From positions 14,963 through 33,436 of the forward strand of contig DFDR01000236.1 of the NCBI GenBank assembly GCA_002369295.1: a stretch of 18,474 nucleotides of DNA. The letters run 5' to 3'. The notes beneath the pieces are model-generated. The model did no database searches. It was not told the origin of the DNA and was given only the letters and a program-made list of their open reading frames with translations. Shown one piece after another: positions 1 to 6,897 of this stretch (position 1 is its first letter; every line of letters starts with the position of its first letter). The stretch comes from Desulfovibrionaceae bacterium UBA3823. GTDB lineage: Bacteria; Desulfobacterota; Desulfovibrionia; Desulfovibrionales; Desulfovibrionaceae. Made by a program: the position numbers and the translations under genes.

Positions 1-224
1 TCGACGGCATCTACGACAAGGATCCGGCGAAGCACCCCGATGCCGTGAAGTTCGACACCATCACCTACGACGAAACCCTCACGAGGCGCCTGGGCGTCAT
101 GGACGCCACGGCCTTCGCCCTCGTCAGGGACGCCAACGTGCCCATCATCGTGTGCCGCATGCTCGGAGGCGACATCCTCCGCGCGGTCAAGGGTGAAAAG
201 GTCGGCACTATAGTCTGCAACTAA
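1..224 (+). CDS. pyrH: UMP kinase, C-terminal part (5' end outside window)
   Basis: UMP kinase phosphorylates UMP to UDP with ATP in the cytoplasm, in pyrimidine nucleotide synthesis. The reading frame is open from the left edge (first full codon at position 3) to TAA at 222-224, giving 73 codons. The visible part begins VDGIYDKDP and contains [11 protein letters not shown], which matches the conserved C-terminal segment of the bacterial hexameric PyrH family (amino-acid kinase fold). It ends in a short beta-rich tail, [11 protein letters not shown], at the normal family terminus. The frr start follows 13 nt later, an order (pyrH-frr) very common in bacteria. Identification is by motif and context; the catalytic N-terminal half cannot be seen. 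Confidence 0.93.
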   Translation, partial: DGIYDKDPAKHPDAVKFDTITYDETLTRRLGVMDATAFALVRDANVPIIVCRMLGGDILRAVKGEKVGTIVCN

Positions 225-237
225 CAAGGAGTTCACC

Positions 238-798
238 GTGGACATCGATACCATTCTTCTCGATGCCGAAGAGCGCATGGGCAAGGCCGTCGCCTCGCTG
301 GACAAGGATTTTTCGAAACTGCGCACCGGCCGCGCCACCACGGCGCTGGTCGACGGCATCAAGGCCGACTACTACGGCACCCCCACGCCCATCTCCCAGA
401 TGGCCTCAGTCACCATCCCCGACAGTCGCAGCATCGCCATCCAGCCTTGGGACAAGAACGGCTTCCAGGCCGTTGAAAAGGCCATCCTCAAGTCGGATCT
501 CGGCCTGACCCCCATCAACGACGGCAAGATCATCCGCATCAACATCCCGCCGCTGACCGAAGAGCGCCGCAAGGAGCTGGTCAAGGTCGGCCGCAAGTAC
601 GCCGAGGATGCCAGGATCGCCGTGCGCAACGTGCGCCGCGATGCCAATGACTCGCTGAAGAAGCTCGAGAAGGGCAAGGAGATCTCCGAGGACGAGCGCA
701 AGAAGGCCGAAGAGGACGTACAGGAGCTGACCAACAAGTACGTTGCGGAGATCGACAGGCACTTCCAGGAAAAGGAAAAAGAGATCCTTGCCATCTAG
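238..798 (+). CDS. frr: Ribosome recycling factor
   Basis: With EF-G, this factor splits the post-termination ribosome complex so that subunits can be reused. The product is 186 residues, the usual family length (about 185). It starts at GTG 238, preceded by an AAGGAG Shine-Dalgarno (226-231) with a 6-nt spacer. The family pattern is clear: an N-terminal helix followed by [17 protein letters not shown], then a small beta domain containing [12 protein letters not shown] and IAIQPWD. The long C-terminal helices include [20 protein letters not shown] and the acidic [13 protein letters not shown] segment. It sits 13 nt after pyrH and 13 nt before uppS, so it is almost certainly co-transcribed and translationally close-coupled. 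Confidence 0.97.
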   Translation: MDIDTILLDAEERMGKAVASLDKDFSKLRTGRATTALVDGIKADYYGTPTPISQMASVTIPDSRSIAIQPWDKNGFQAVEKAILKSDLGLTPINDGKIIRINIPPLTEERRKELVKVGRKYAEDARIAVRNVRRDANDSLKKLEKGKEISEDERKKAEEDVQELTNKYVAEIDRHFQEKEKEILAI

Positions 799-811
799 CT
801 GGGCGGTAGTC

Positions 812-1555
812 ATGGATATGAACTCCCTGCCCCGGCACGTGGCCATCATTCTGGACGGCAACGGCCGCTGGGCGAAAGCCCGCGGCCTTGGCCGCTCCGA
901 GGGCCACAGAGCCGGGGCCATGGCCGTCCGGGAAATCGTGACCTACTGCCGCGAGATCGGGCTCAGGCATCTCACGCTCTACACCTTCTCCAGCGAGAAC
1001 TGGTCCCGTCCCAAGACCGAGGTGAGCGCCCTCTTCTCCCTGCTGCTCGAATTCCTGAAGGCCGAGGTGCCCCGCATGCTCCAGCAGGGCATCTCCCTCA
1101 AGGTCTTCGGCGACGTCGAGGGGCTGCCCCTTGCGGTGCGCACTGCCCTGAAGCTGGCTGTCAAGACCACGGCCCGGGGCGGGGAGATGGATCTCAACCT
1201 CGCCCTCAACTACGGAAGTCGCGCGGAGATAGTCCGCGCCGTCAGGCAGATCGTGGCCGACGGCGTGCCGGCAGACCAGATCACGGAAGAGACGGTCGCC
1301 AGCCGCCTCTACACGGCGGGACAGCCGGATCCGGATCTGGTTATCCGCACGAGCGGGGAGCAGCGCTTGAGCAACTACCTGCTCTACCAGTGCGCCTACG
1401 CCGAACTCTACTTTACGCCCGTCGCCTGGCCCGACTTCACGCCTGCCGAAATGGCCAGGGCGCTGGAGGACTACCAGCATCGCTCGAGGCGCTTCGGCAA
1501 GACCCAGGAGCAGGTCGATGCCGAGCCGGCCGGCGCAGAGAAAGCCGGCGCATAG
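812..1555 (+). CDS. uppS: Undecaprenyl diphosphate synthase (cis-prenyltransferase)
   Basis: This enzyme adds isopentenyl units in cis to farnesyl diphosphate, making the C55 carrier lipid precursor for peptidoglycan and O-antigen. From ATG 812 the product is 247 residues, typical for UppS. HVAIILDGNGRWAK (9-22) carries the catalytic Asp15 and the substrate loop. The SSENWSRP region (around 60-67) and the C-terminal signature IRTSGEQRLSNYLL (178-191), ending in AELYF, are all present. The frame stays open upstream to 743 but that would overlap frr; 812 (or the ATG six bases later) puts the conserved block at the right distance. A weak GGGCGG lies before the start. The last 20 residues are Ala/Glu-rich and probably disordered. 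Confidence 0.96.
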   Translation: MDMNSLPRHVAIILDGNGRWAKARGLGRSEGHRAGAMAVREIVTYCREIGLRHLTLYTFSSENWSRPKTEVSALFSLLLEFLKAEVPRMLQQGISLKVFGDVEGLPLAVRTALKLAVKTTARGGEMDLNLALNYGSRAEIVRAVRQIVADGVPADQITEETVASRLYTAGQPDPDLVIRTSGEQRLSNYLLYQCAYAELYFTPVAWPDFTPAEMARALEDYQHRSRRFGKTQEQVDAEPAGAEKAGA

Positions 1556-1630
1556 CCGCAAGAAGCCGGACAGCCTCTCCCGCCTGCCGGGACAAGCCTC
1601 GCTCCGCCACAATGTAAGGACATCTGGAGG

Positions 1631-1678
1631 CAGCGCGTCCTCCCCGCAGGTCTGCGGGGCTTCAGCGCTGATTTTTTT
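1631..1678 (+). terminator. Two-tier hairpin with T-tract directly before cdsA (attenuator or spacer hairpin)
   Basis: An outer stem CAGCGC (1631-1636) pairs with GCGCTG (1665-1670). An inner perfect stem CCCCGCA (1642-1648) pairs with TGCGGGG (1653-1659) around a GGTC loop, with a 5 x 5 internal loop between the tiers. Seven T residues follow at 1672-1678. By form this is an intrinsic terminator, but it lies inside a housekeeping operon only 11 nt before the cdsA start. GGAGG (1626-1630) ends exactly where the hairpin begins. It may therefore tune expression of the downstream genes rather than end the transcript. Confidence 0.7.
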
Positions 1679-1681
1679 CAC

Positions 1682-2488
1682 ATGAACGAAGCCCAACACG
1701 CCGTTGACAAGAAGCGCATCGTCACCGGCCTTCTGCTGGCCGCCGTCATCCTGGTGGCCCTCTGGTTCCGCGGCATCCCGCTGCTCCTGCTCATCATGCT
1801 CGTGTCGGCCCTGGCCCTGTGGGAATTCTTCTCCCTCTTCTGGGGCAAGTCGGGATGGGTTGCCGGACGCGTGTGTGCCATCCTCCTCGGCTGGGGCATG
1901 CTTGTCCTGACCTGGATGCACCGTCCCCAGGACGCCCTCGTCTGCCTTGGCGCCGGCTTCGTGCTGGCGGCCATCAGCTTCCTCTTCCGCTGGCGCGTGG
2001 TCGAGGAGGACTTCCAGCCGAGCGGCATCTTCATGGCCGCTCTGGCCTACATACCGCTGCTCCTGCTGCCAGCCACCTATCTCGACAACGTCAGGCTCAT
2101 CTTCATCATCGCCGCCGTTTCCATCTCCGACACAGCGGCCTACTTTGTCGGCTCGCGCTTCGGCAGGCACAAGCTCTGGCCCAGCGTCAGCCCCAAGAAG
2201 AGCTCCGAGGGAGCCGTGGGCAGCCTCGTCGGCTGCGTGCTCTTCTGCATCGTCTACGGCGCCATCTTCGGCCGGGTCAACGTGCTGGCCTTCCTGCTCC
2301 TCGGCATTGCCGTCAACGCTTTCGCCCAGCTCGGCGACCTCTTCGAGTCGGCGCTGAAGCGCTCGGCCAAGGTGAAGGACTCCAGCAACCTGCTTCCCGG
2401 CCACGGCGGCATTCTCGACCGCGCGGACAGCCTGCTCTTTGCCATGCCCATGTTCGCCGTCGTGGACCAGTGGTTCTGCTTCTTCTAG
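1682..2488 (+). CDS. cdsA: Phosphatidate cytidylyltransferase (CDP-diglyceride synthase)
   Basis: CdsA makes CDP-diacylglycerol from phosphatidic acid and CTP, the branch point of phospholipid synthesis, in the inner membrane. The 268-residue product is strongly hydrophobic, with about seven or eight predicted membrane segments starting at residues 14-29. It carries the family signature near the C-terminus: SALKRSAKVKDSSNLLPGHG (223-241 region) followed by GILDRADS, with the metal-binding acidic residues. SDTAAYFVG (149-157) is also typical. The N-terminus DKKRIVTGLLL supports the ATG at 1682. No Shine-Dalgarno lies within 15 nt of this start; the nearest, GGAGG, is 51 nt upstream across the hairpin. 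The next gene starts 82 nt downstream. Confidence 0.95.
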   Translation: MNEAQHAVDKKRIVTGLLLAAVILVALWFRGIPLLLLIMLVSALALWEFFSLFWGKSGWVAGRVCAILLGWGMLVLTWMHRPQDALVCLGAGFVLAAISFLFRWRVVEEDFQPSGIFMAALAYIPLLLLPATYLDNVRLIFIIAAVSISDTAAYFVGSRFGRHKLWPSVSPKKSSEGAVGSLVGCVLFCIVYGAIFGRVNVLAFLLLGIAVNAFAQLGDLFESALKRSAKVKDSSNLLPGHGGILDRADSLLFAMPMFAVVDQWFCFF

Positions 2489-2570
2489 CGGCTCTGCCGG
2501 CAGGGAGCCGGGGCGGCCTTGCCGCCGCCCAGGATCCCCCGCTGCCGGAACCGCTTCCGCGAGGAACGCC

Positions 2571-3914
2571 ATGTCGAATATCTGGCCCGGACTGGACGGT
2601 CCGGGCATACGCTACATCTCCGCGCCGCCGCCGGCCTTCTGGCAGAAGCTGAAGCGCCGCAGTCTCGTGATTCTGGGCTCCACGGGGAGCATTGGGCGCA
2701 GCGCCCTTGACGTCGTGGACAAGCGTCCCGGCGCCTTTGCCGTGGCAGGCCTTGCCTGCGCGACCAGCACGGCGCAGCTGGCGGAGCAGGCCCTCAAGTA
2801 CCGGCCTGCCCATCTTGCCGTGCTCGACGAGGCCGCGGCCAGACGCCTCGAGGCGCTTCTTCCCGCAGGCTACGCCCCCACGATCCTGACGGGGCCAGAA
2901 GGCTACCGGACCATCGCCTCCATCGACGGGGCGGACACCGTGCTCTCCGCGCAGTCGGGCGCGGCCGGCCTTGCCGGCACGCTGGCGGCCGCCCTTGCCG
3001 GCAAGGTCGTCTGCCTTGCCAACAAGGAGTCTCTGGTGCTGGCGGGCGATCTTCTCCGCCGCGTCTGCCGGGCAACCGGCGCCTCCATTCTGCCTGTCGA
3101 TTCCGAGCACTTTGCCATTTTCGACTGTCTTAGCGGCCGGAAGGACGATGCCGAGCGGCTCGTGCTGACGGCCTCCGGAGGCCCCTTCCGCGGCCGGAAG
3201 GCCGGCGAGCTTGCCGCTGTGACGCCCGAAATGGCGCTCAGGCACCCGAACTGGAACATGGGCGCCAAGATCACCGTCGATTCCGCAACGCTCATGAACA
3301 AGGCGCTCGAGTTCATCGAGGCCTGCCAGCTCTACGGCGTCTCGCCCGACAATGTGGAGGTGCTCGTCCATCCCCAGTCCATCGTGCACTCCCTGGTGGT
3401 CTTCAGGGACCAGAGCCAGCTCGCCCAGCTCGGCGTGCCCGACATGCGCCTGCCCATAGGCGCCTGCCTGCTCTGGCCCAGCGTCGACGGACCTCTGGCT
3501 GCCCCCCTCGATCTGGCGCAGGCGGGTACCCTGACCTTCGAGCATCCCGACCACGAGGCCTTCCCCGCCCTGACGCTGGCGAAGAAGGCCATGCAGGTGC
3601 GCGCAGGCATGAGCGTCGTTCTCAACGGCGCCGACGAGGAGGCGGTCAAGCTCTTCCTCGAGGGCCGGTGCGCCTTCACCGACATTGCGGCCAGCGTGGC
3701 CGGCGCCATGGAGGCGCATCTGGCGAAGCTGAAGATGGAGAAGGCGCTGCACGAGGGCGAGCCCTTCAGCCTTGCCGGGCAGGCGCCGGATCTTTCCGGA
3801 GCGGCTTTCGCTACGGCCTGCTGGGAGCAGCTCGGCCGCATCCACGAACTCGGCGAATGGGCGCGCCGCCATGTCCGCGAATTCCTTGCAGGCGGAGGTA
3901 GCAGCAGGTGCTGA
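2571..3914 (+). CDS. dxr: 1-deoxy-D-xylulose-5-phosphate reductoisomerase
   Basis: This enzyme commits carbon to the MEP isoprenoid pathway, converting DOXP to 2-C-methylerythritol 4-phosphate with NADPH, so it feeds uppS in the same operon. The NADPH-binding loop GSTGSIG (36-42), NKES (151-154), the metal and substrate residues in PVDSEH (175-180), SGGPFR (202-207) and the flexible loop NWNMGAKITVDSATLMNK (227-244) are all visible. ATG 2571 has GAGGA five bases upstream; the frame continues upstream into cdsA but without family similarity. At 447 residues it exceeds the usual 385-400, mostly through an N-terminal extension of about 30 residues before the Rossmann fold. The residue after DSEH is Phe where Asn is frequent. 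The stop overlaps the rseP start. Confidence 0.96.
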   Translation: MSNIWPGLDGPGIRYISAPPPAFWQKLKRRSLVILGSTGSIGRSALDVVDKRPGAFAVAGLACATSTAQLAEQALKYRPAHLAVLDEAAARRLEALLPAGYAPTILTGPEGYRTIASIDGADTVLSAQSGAAGLAGTLAAALAGKVVCLANKESLVLAGDLLRRVCRATGASILPVDSEHFAIFDCLSGRKDDAERLVLTASGGPFRGRKAGELAAVTPEMALRHPNWNMGAKITVDSATLMNKALEFIEACQLYGVSPDNVEVLVHPQSIVHSLVVFRDQSQLAQLGVPDMRLPIGACLLWPSVDGPLAAPLDLAQAGTLTFEHPDHEAFPALTLAKKAMQVRAGMSVVLNGADEEAVKLFLEGRCAFTDIAASVAGAMEAHLAKLKMEKALHEGEPFSLAGQAPDLSGAAFATACWEQLGRIHELGEWARRHVREFLAGGGSSRC

Positions 3915-4999
3915 TGACAGAAATCATTGCCGTCGTCGTTGTTTTCGGCGGCCTCATCTTTTTCCACGAACTTGGCCACTTTGGCGTGGCCCGCGCCTTC
4001 GGCATGGGCGTGTCCACCTTTTCGCTGGGCTTTGGCCCCAAGATTTTGAAGAAGAAAGTGGGCAAGACCGAGTACGCTCTTTCGCTCCTGCCTCTGGGCG
4101 GCTACGTCGCCCTCGTCGGCGAGACCGAGGAGGCGGAGCTCCCGCCGGGCTTCACCAGAGAGGACAGCTTCTCCCTGCGCCCTGCCTGGCAGCGCCTGCT
4201 GGTGGTGCTGGCGGGGCCTGTCGCCAACATGGTCCTGGCGCTGGTCCTGTGCTGGATCACCGCCTTTGGCTGGGGCGAGACCGTGCTCCTGCCCACCATA
4301 GGCGAGGTACAGAGCGAAGGCCCGGCTGCCCGGGCCGGCATCCAGAAGGGCGACAGGGTGCTTGCCATCGACGGGAGAGCCGTGGCCACTTGGCAGGAGA
4401 TGAGCGACGCCATCGGCGCCTCGGGCGGCGCCCCCCTCAAGATGGAGATCCTGCGCAAGGCCTCGCCCGAGGATCCGGGGGCCGTGCTCCAGGTAGAGGC
4501 TGTTCCCGTCCAGAGCCAACGCAAGACCATTTTCGGCGAGACGGAGACGGCCTGGCTCATTGGCATCCGCTCTTCAGGCGCCTTCGAGACGCACGAGCTG
4601 AGCCTTGCCGAGAGCTTCGGCGCAGGCTTCAGGCAGTGCTGGTCCATGATCTCGCTGACATGGCAGGGCTTCGTGAAGCTCGTGGAGCGCGTGGTGCCGG
4701 CAGACCAGGTGGGTGGCCCCATCATGATAGCCCAGATCATAGGCCAGCAGGCCGAGCAGGGCCTGGCAGGCCTTTTGGGCCTGGCCGCCCTCATCAGCAT
4801 CAACCTCGGCATCCTGAACCTCCTGCCCATTCCGGTGCTCGACGGCGGCACCGTGGTCTTCTGCCTGCTGGAGATCCTCTTCCGCAGGCCGGTGAGCAAG
4901 AAGCTCGTCGGCATCTCCATGCGCATCGGCATAGCCCTGCTGCTCGCGCTCATGGTCTTCGCCACCTACAACGACGTGGTGCGCATCTTCAAGGGGTGA
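3908..4999 (+). CDS. rseP: Site-2 protease, RseP/YaeL family zinc metalloprotease
   Basis: This intramembrane zinc protease cleaves membrane-anchored anti-sigma factors and leftover signal peptides. The 363-residue product has HELGH (20-24) in the first membrane helix and NLLPIPVLDGG (304-314) near the C-terminus, together forming the zinc site. A single PDZ domain lies at about 130-175 (GPAARAGIQKGDRVLAIDG); E. coli RseP has two. The GTG at 3908 is preferred because GGAGGT (3894-3899) is 8 nt upstream. An ATG at 3914 is the alternative. Either start overlaps the dxr stop, which implies translational coupling. The tsaB-like gene begins 4 nt after its stop. Confidence 0.94.
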   Translation: MLMTEIIAVVVVFGGLIFFHELGHFGVARAFGMGVSTFSLGFGPKILKKKVGKTEYALSLLPLGGYVALVGETEEAELPPGFTREDSFSLRPAWQRLLVVLAGPVANMVLALVLCWITAFGWGETVLLPTIGEVQSEGPAARAGIQKGDRVLAIDGRAVATWQEMSDAIGASGGAPLKMEILRKASPEDPGAVLQVEAVPVQSQRKTIFGETETAWLIGIRSSGAFETHELSLAESFGAGFRQCWSMISLTWQGFVKLVERVVPADQVGGPIMIAQIIGQQAEQGLAGLLGLAALISINLGILNLLPIPVLDGGTVVFCLLEILFRRPVSKKLVGISMRIGIALLLALMVFATYNDVVRIFKG

Positions 5000-5003
5000 G
5001 GCC

Positions 5004-5846
5004 ATGGCAAAGGACGTCCGCAACATGAGCCAGCCGCTCTCCACGGGACTTGAACTCGTGCTCAACGCCTGCGAGGGCGAGCTGCAGATAGTGCTCACCG
5101 ACGATGAACGGCTGGTCTGCGCCCAGAGCTGGAACATGGTCCAGCGCGGAACCGAGATTCTGGCGCCTGCACTCAGGCAGATCTTCGAGCTGTCGGACCG
5201 CAAGCTAGCCAACCTGCGGCGCATAGGCTGCCTGCGGGGACCGGGCTCCTTCACCGGCATCCGGCTGGTGCTCGCCACGGCGGCCGCGCTGCGGCGCACC
5301 ACGCGCGCGCAGCTGGCATCCTTGGACTATCTGCAGGCGCTGGCCACCACCTGCGCCAAGCAGGAGCGGCTGCTCTACGGCCGCAAGATCTGGGTGCTCA
5401 CCCACGCCAGGCGCAGCCTTGTCCACTGCTGCCTGCACCAGTGCTATGGCCCTGTCATTCCCTGCTACGCCGAGGAGGCCGTCGAGCTCGTCAGTCCTGC
5501 CGAGGCCTTTGCGCGCATCCAGGCCTGTGCGGAGCTCGAGGCGCTTCCCGTCTTTGCCTGCGGAAGCGGCCTTGCCAGAAACAGGGAGCTGGAGGAGCGG
5601 CTGCTCGCCTCGTGCGGCGTCCGGGTGCGCGTGCGCGCGGACATCGTCTCGCCTTCCGTGGAGGCCCTCATGCTGCTGGGACGCCATGGCGACTACTTCC
5701 CCAAGGATGTCGAGCCGCTCTACGTGCGTCCCTGCGATGCCGTAGAGAACCTGCCGAGCCTTGCGGAACGCATGGGCATGGACGCCGGCGAGGCTGTCGA
5801 GGAGCTCAGGGACAAGCTTGGGCGCAGACCTGAGAGCGCCATATAG
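5004..5846 (+). CDS. tsaB: TsaB-like tRNA threonylcarbamoyladenosine biosynthesis protein
   Basis: TsaB is the scaffold partner of TsaD in making t6A37 on ANN-decoding tRNAs. The 280-residue product carries the hallmark GPGSFTGIR (79-87) followed by an Ala-rich helix, typical of the TsaB/YeaZ branch of the ASKHA fold. The first phosphate-loop motif is degenerate (LVLNACEG instead of the usual LAIDTS), as expected for a member that need not bind ATP productively. The C-terminal 150 residues are divergent, Cys- and Arg-rich, and longer than the E. coli protein (231 residues). The start lies 4 nt after rseP with GGTGAGG overlapping the rseP stop; an internal ATG at codon 8 is possible. It is the last gene of the operon. 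Confidence 0.82.
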   Translation: MAKDVRNMSQPLSTGLELVLNACEGELQIVLTDDERLVCAQSWNMVQRGTEILAPALRQIFELSDRKLANLRRIGCLRGPGSFTGIRLVLATAAALRRTTRAQLASLDYLQALATTCAKQERLLYGRKIWVLTHARRSLVHCCLHQCYGPVIPCYAEEAVELVSPAEAFARIQACAELEALPVFACGSGLARNRELEERLLASCGVRVRVRADIVSPSVEALMLLGRHGDYFPKDVEPLYVRPCDAVENLPSLAERMGMDAGEAVEELRDKLGRRPESAI

Positions 5847-5899
5847 CGGCAGACGGCTTAGCCAGGGCCGGATGCCGTCAAGGAAGCTGCCGACAAGCA

Positions 5900-5931
5900 A
5901 AAGGCCCCGCAGGTCGTCCTGCAGGGCCTTT
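5900..5931. terminator. Bidirectional intrinsic terminator between tsaB-like gene and ribF
   Basis: AAAGGCCC (5900-5907) pairs with GGGCCTTT (5924-5931). Inside, GCAGG (5909-5913) pairs with CCTGC (5918-5922) around a TCGT loop, with one C-A mismatch. A-rich and T-rich ends on both sides let it work in either direction, which suits the convergent gene ends at 5846 (+) and 5954 (-). Confidence 0.85.
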
Positions 5932-5953
5932 GCTCCGTCATTGCGCGTGCGCG

Positions 5954-6865
5954 CTATATGCCGTCGAAGTAGGCGTGCGCGCCCTTGACGTCCTGGGCTA
6001 TCTGCTCCGCAAGCTCCGCAGGGCCAGCAAAGCGCTTCTCGCCCCTGAGGCGCCCGAGGAAGCCCATATGGATGGTCTCGTCGTAGAGATTGCGGTCGCA
6101 GTCCAGAATGAAGCTCTCGATGGTCCGCTCCCTGCCGCCGAAGGTGGGCTTGAAGCCGATGTTGGTGACGGCGGGGAAGGTTTGGCCCCTGTGCGTCACG
6201 CAGGTGGCGTAGACGCCGTCCGGCGGCGTGAGCACGGCAGGCACGCGCACGTTGGCCGTGGGGAAGCCGAGGCCGGAGCCGCGGCCCTCGCCGTGCACCA
6301 CAAGGCCGCTGAAGCCGTGGGGCCGGCCCAGCATCTCGCGGGCTAGCGCCATGTCGCCCTCTTCGATGGCCTTGCGCAGGCGCGTCGAGCTGATGGGGGC
6401 GTCGCCCAGCATGAGCGGACCGACCTGCTCGACGCCGAAGCCGTCCTCGAGGCCTATCTGCTTCAGCACCTCGAAGTCGCCGGCGCGGCCCTTGCCGAGG
6501 CGGAAGTCGTAGCCGATGACGAGTTCGCCGACGTTGAGGGGGTAGAGGTACTTCTGCAGGAATTCCGTGGGGCTGAGCTTGGCGAGCTCCATGTCGAAGG
6601 CAAGCTCGAGCAGGTAGTTCACGCCGAGCTGGCCCAGCAGCTGGCGGCGCGTCTCCTGGTCAGCCAGCGGGGGCATGTGCTGGCCCGAGAACACGGCCCG
6701 GGGATGGGGCCAGAAGGTGACGACGACGCAGTCGAGATCGTGCTGCCTGCAGACCTCGAGGGTGCGCTTGACGAGCTTCTGGTGTCCAAGATGGACGCCG
6801 TCGAAGTTGCCGATGGTGACGCCGGCCTTGCGTCCGGCGCTGAGTGTGCTGGGAGTGGTGACCAT
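5954..6865 (-). CDS. ribF: Bifunctional riboflavin kinase / FAD synthetase
   Basis: RibF phosphorylates riboflavin to FMN and adenylylates FMN to FAD. The 303-residue product has the usual two-domain form. The N-terminal nucleotidyltransferase domain contains TIGNFDGVHLGHQ (17-29) and ISSTRLRKAIEEGD (158-171). The C-terminal riboflavin kinase domain contains GLGFPTANV (198-206), PPDGVYA, NIGFKPTF and the catalytic Glu in IESFILD (249-255). The start ATG at 6865 is 32 nt after the helicase stop on the same strand, so the two are probably co-transcribed. The Shine-Dalgarno is weak (AGGCA). The gene ends 23 nt from the shared terminator. Confidence 0.95.
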   Translation of the reverse strand: MVTTPSTLSAGRKAGVTIGNFDGVHLGHQKLVKRTLEVCRQHDLDCVVVTFWPHPRAVFSGQHMPPLADQETRRQLLGQLGVNYLLELAFDMELAKLSPTEFLQKYLYPLNVGELVIGYDFRLGKGRAGDFEVLKQIGLEDGFGVEQVGPLMLGDAPISSTRLRKAIEEGDMALAREMLGRPHGFSGLVVHGEGRGSGLGFPTANVRVPAVLTPPDGVYATCVTHRGQTFPAVTNIGFKPTFGGRERTIESFILDCDRNLYDETIHMGFLGRLRGEKRFAGPAELAEQIAQDVKGAHAYFDGI

Positions 6866-6897
6866 GGAATTGCCTGGAGGCTGCGGGGAAAAGGGGG

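Noticed and set aside
581..2608. 675-codon minus-strand open frame across frr, uppS and cdsA
   Set aside because: Antisense shadow: low-complexity Glu/Gly/Ala composition with no motif, opposite three well-identified genes.
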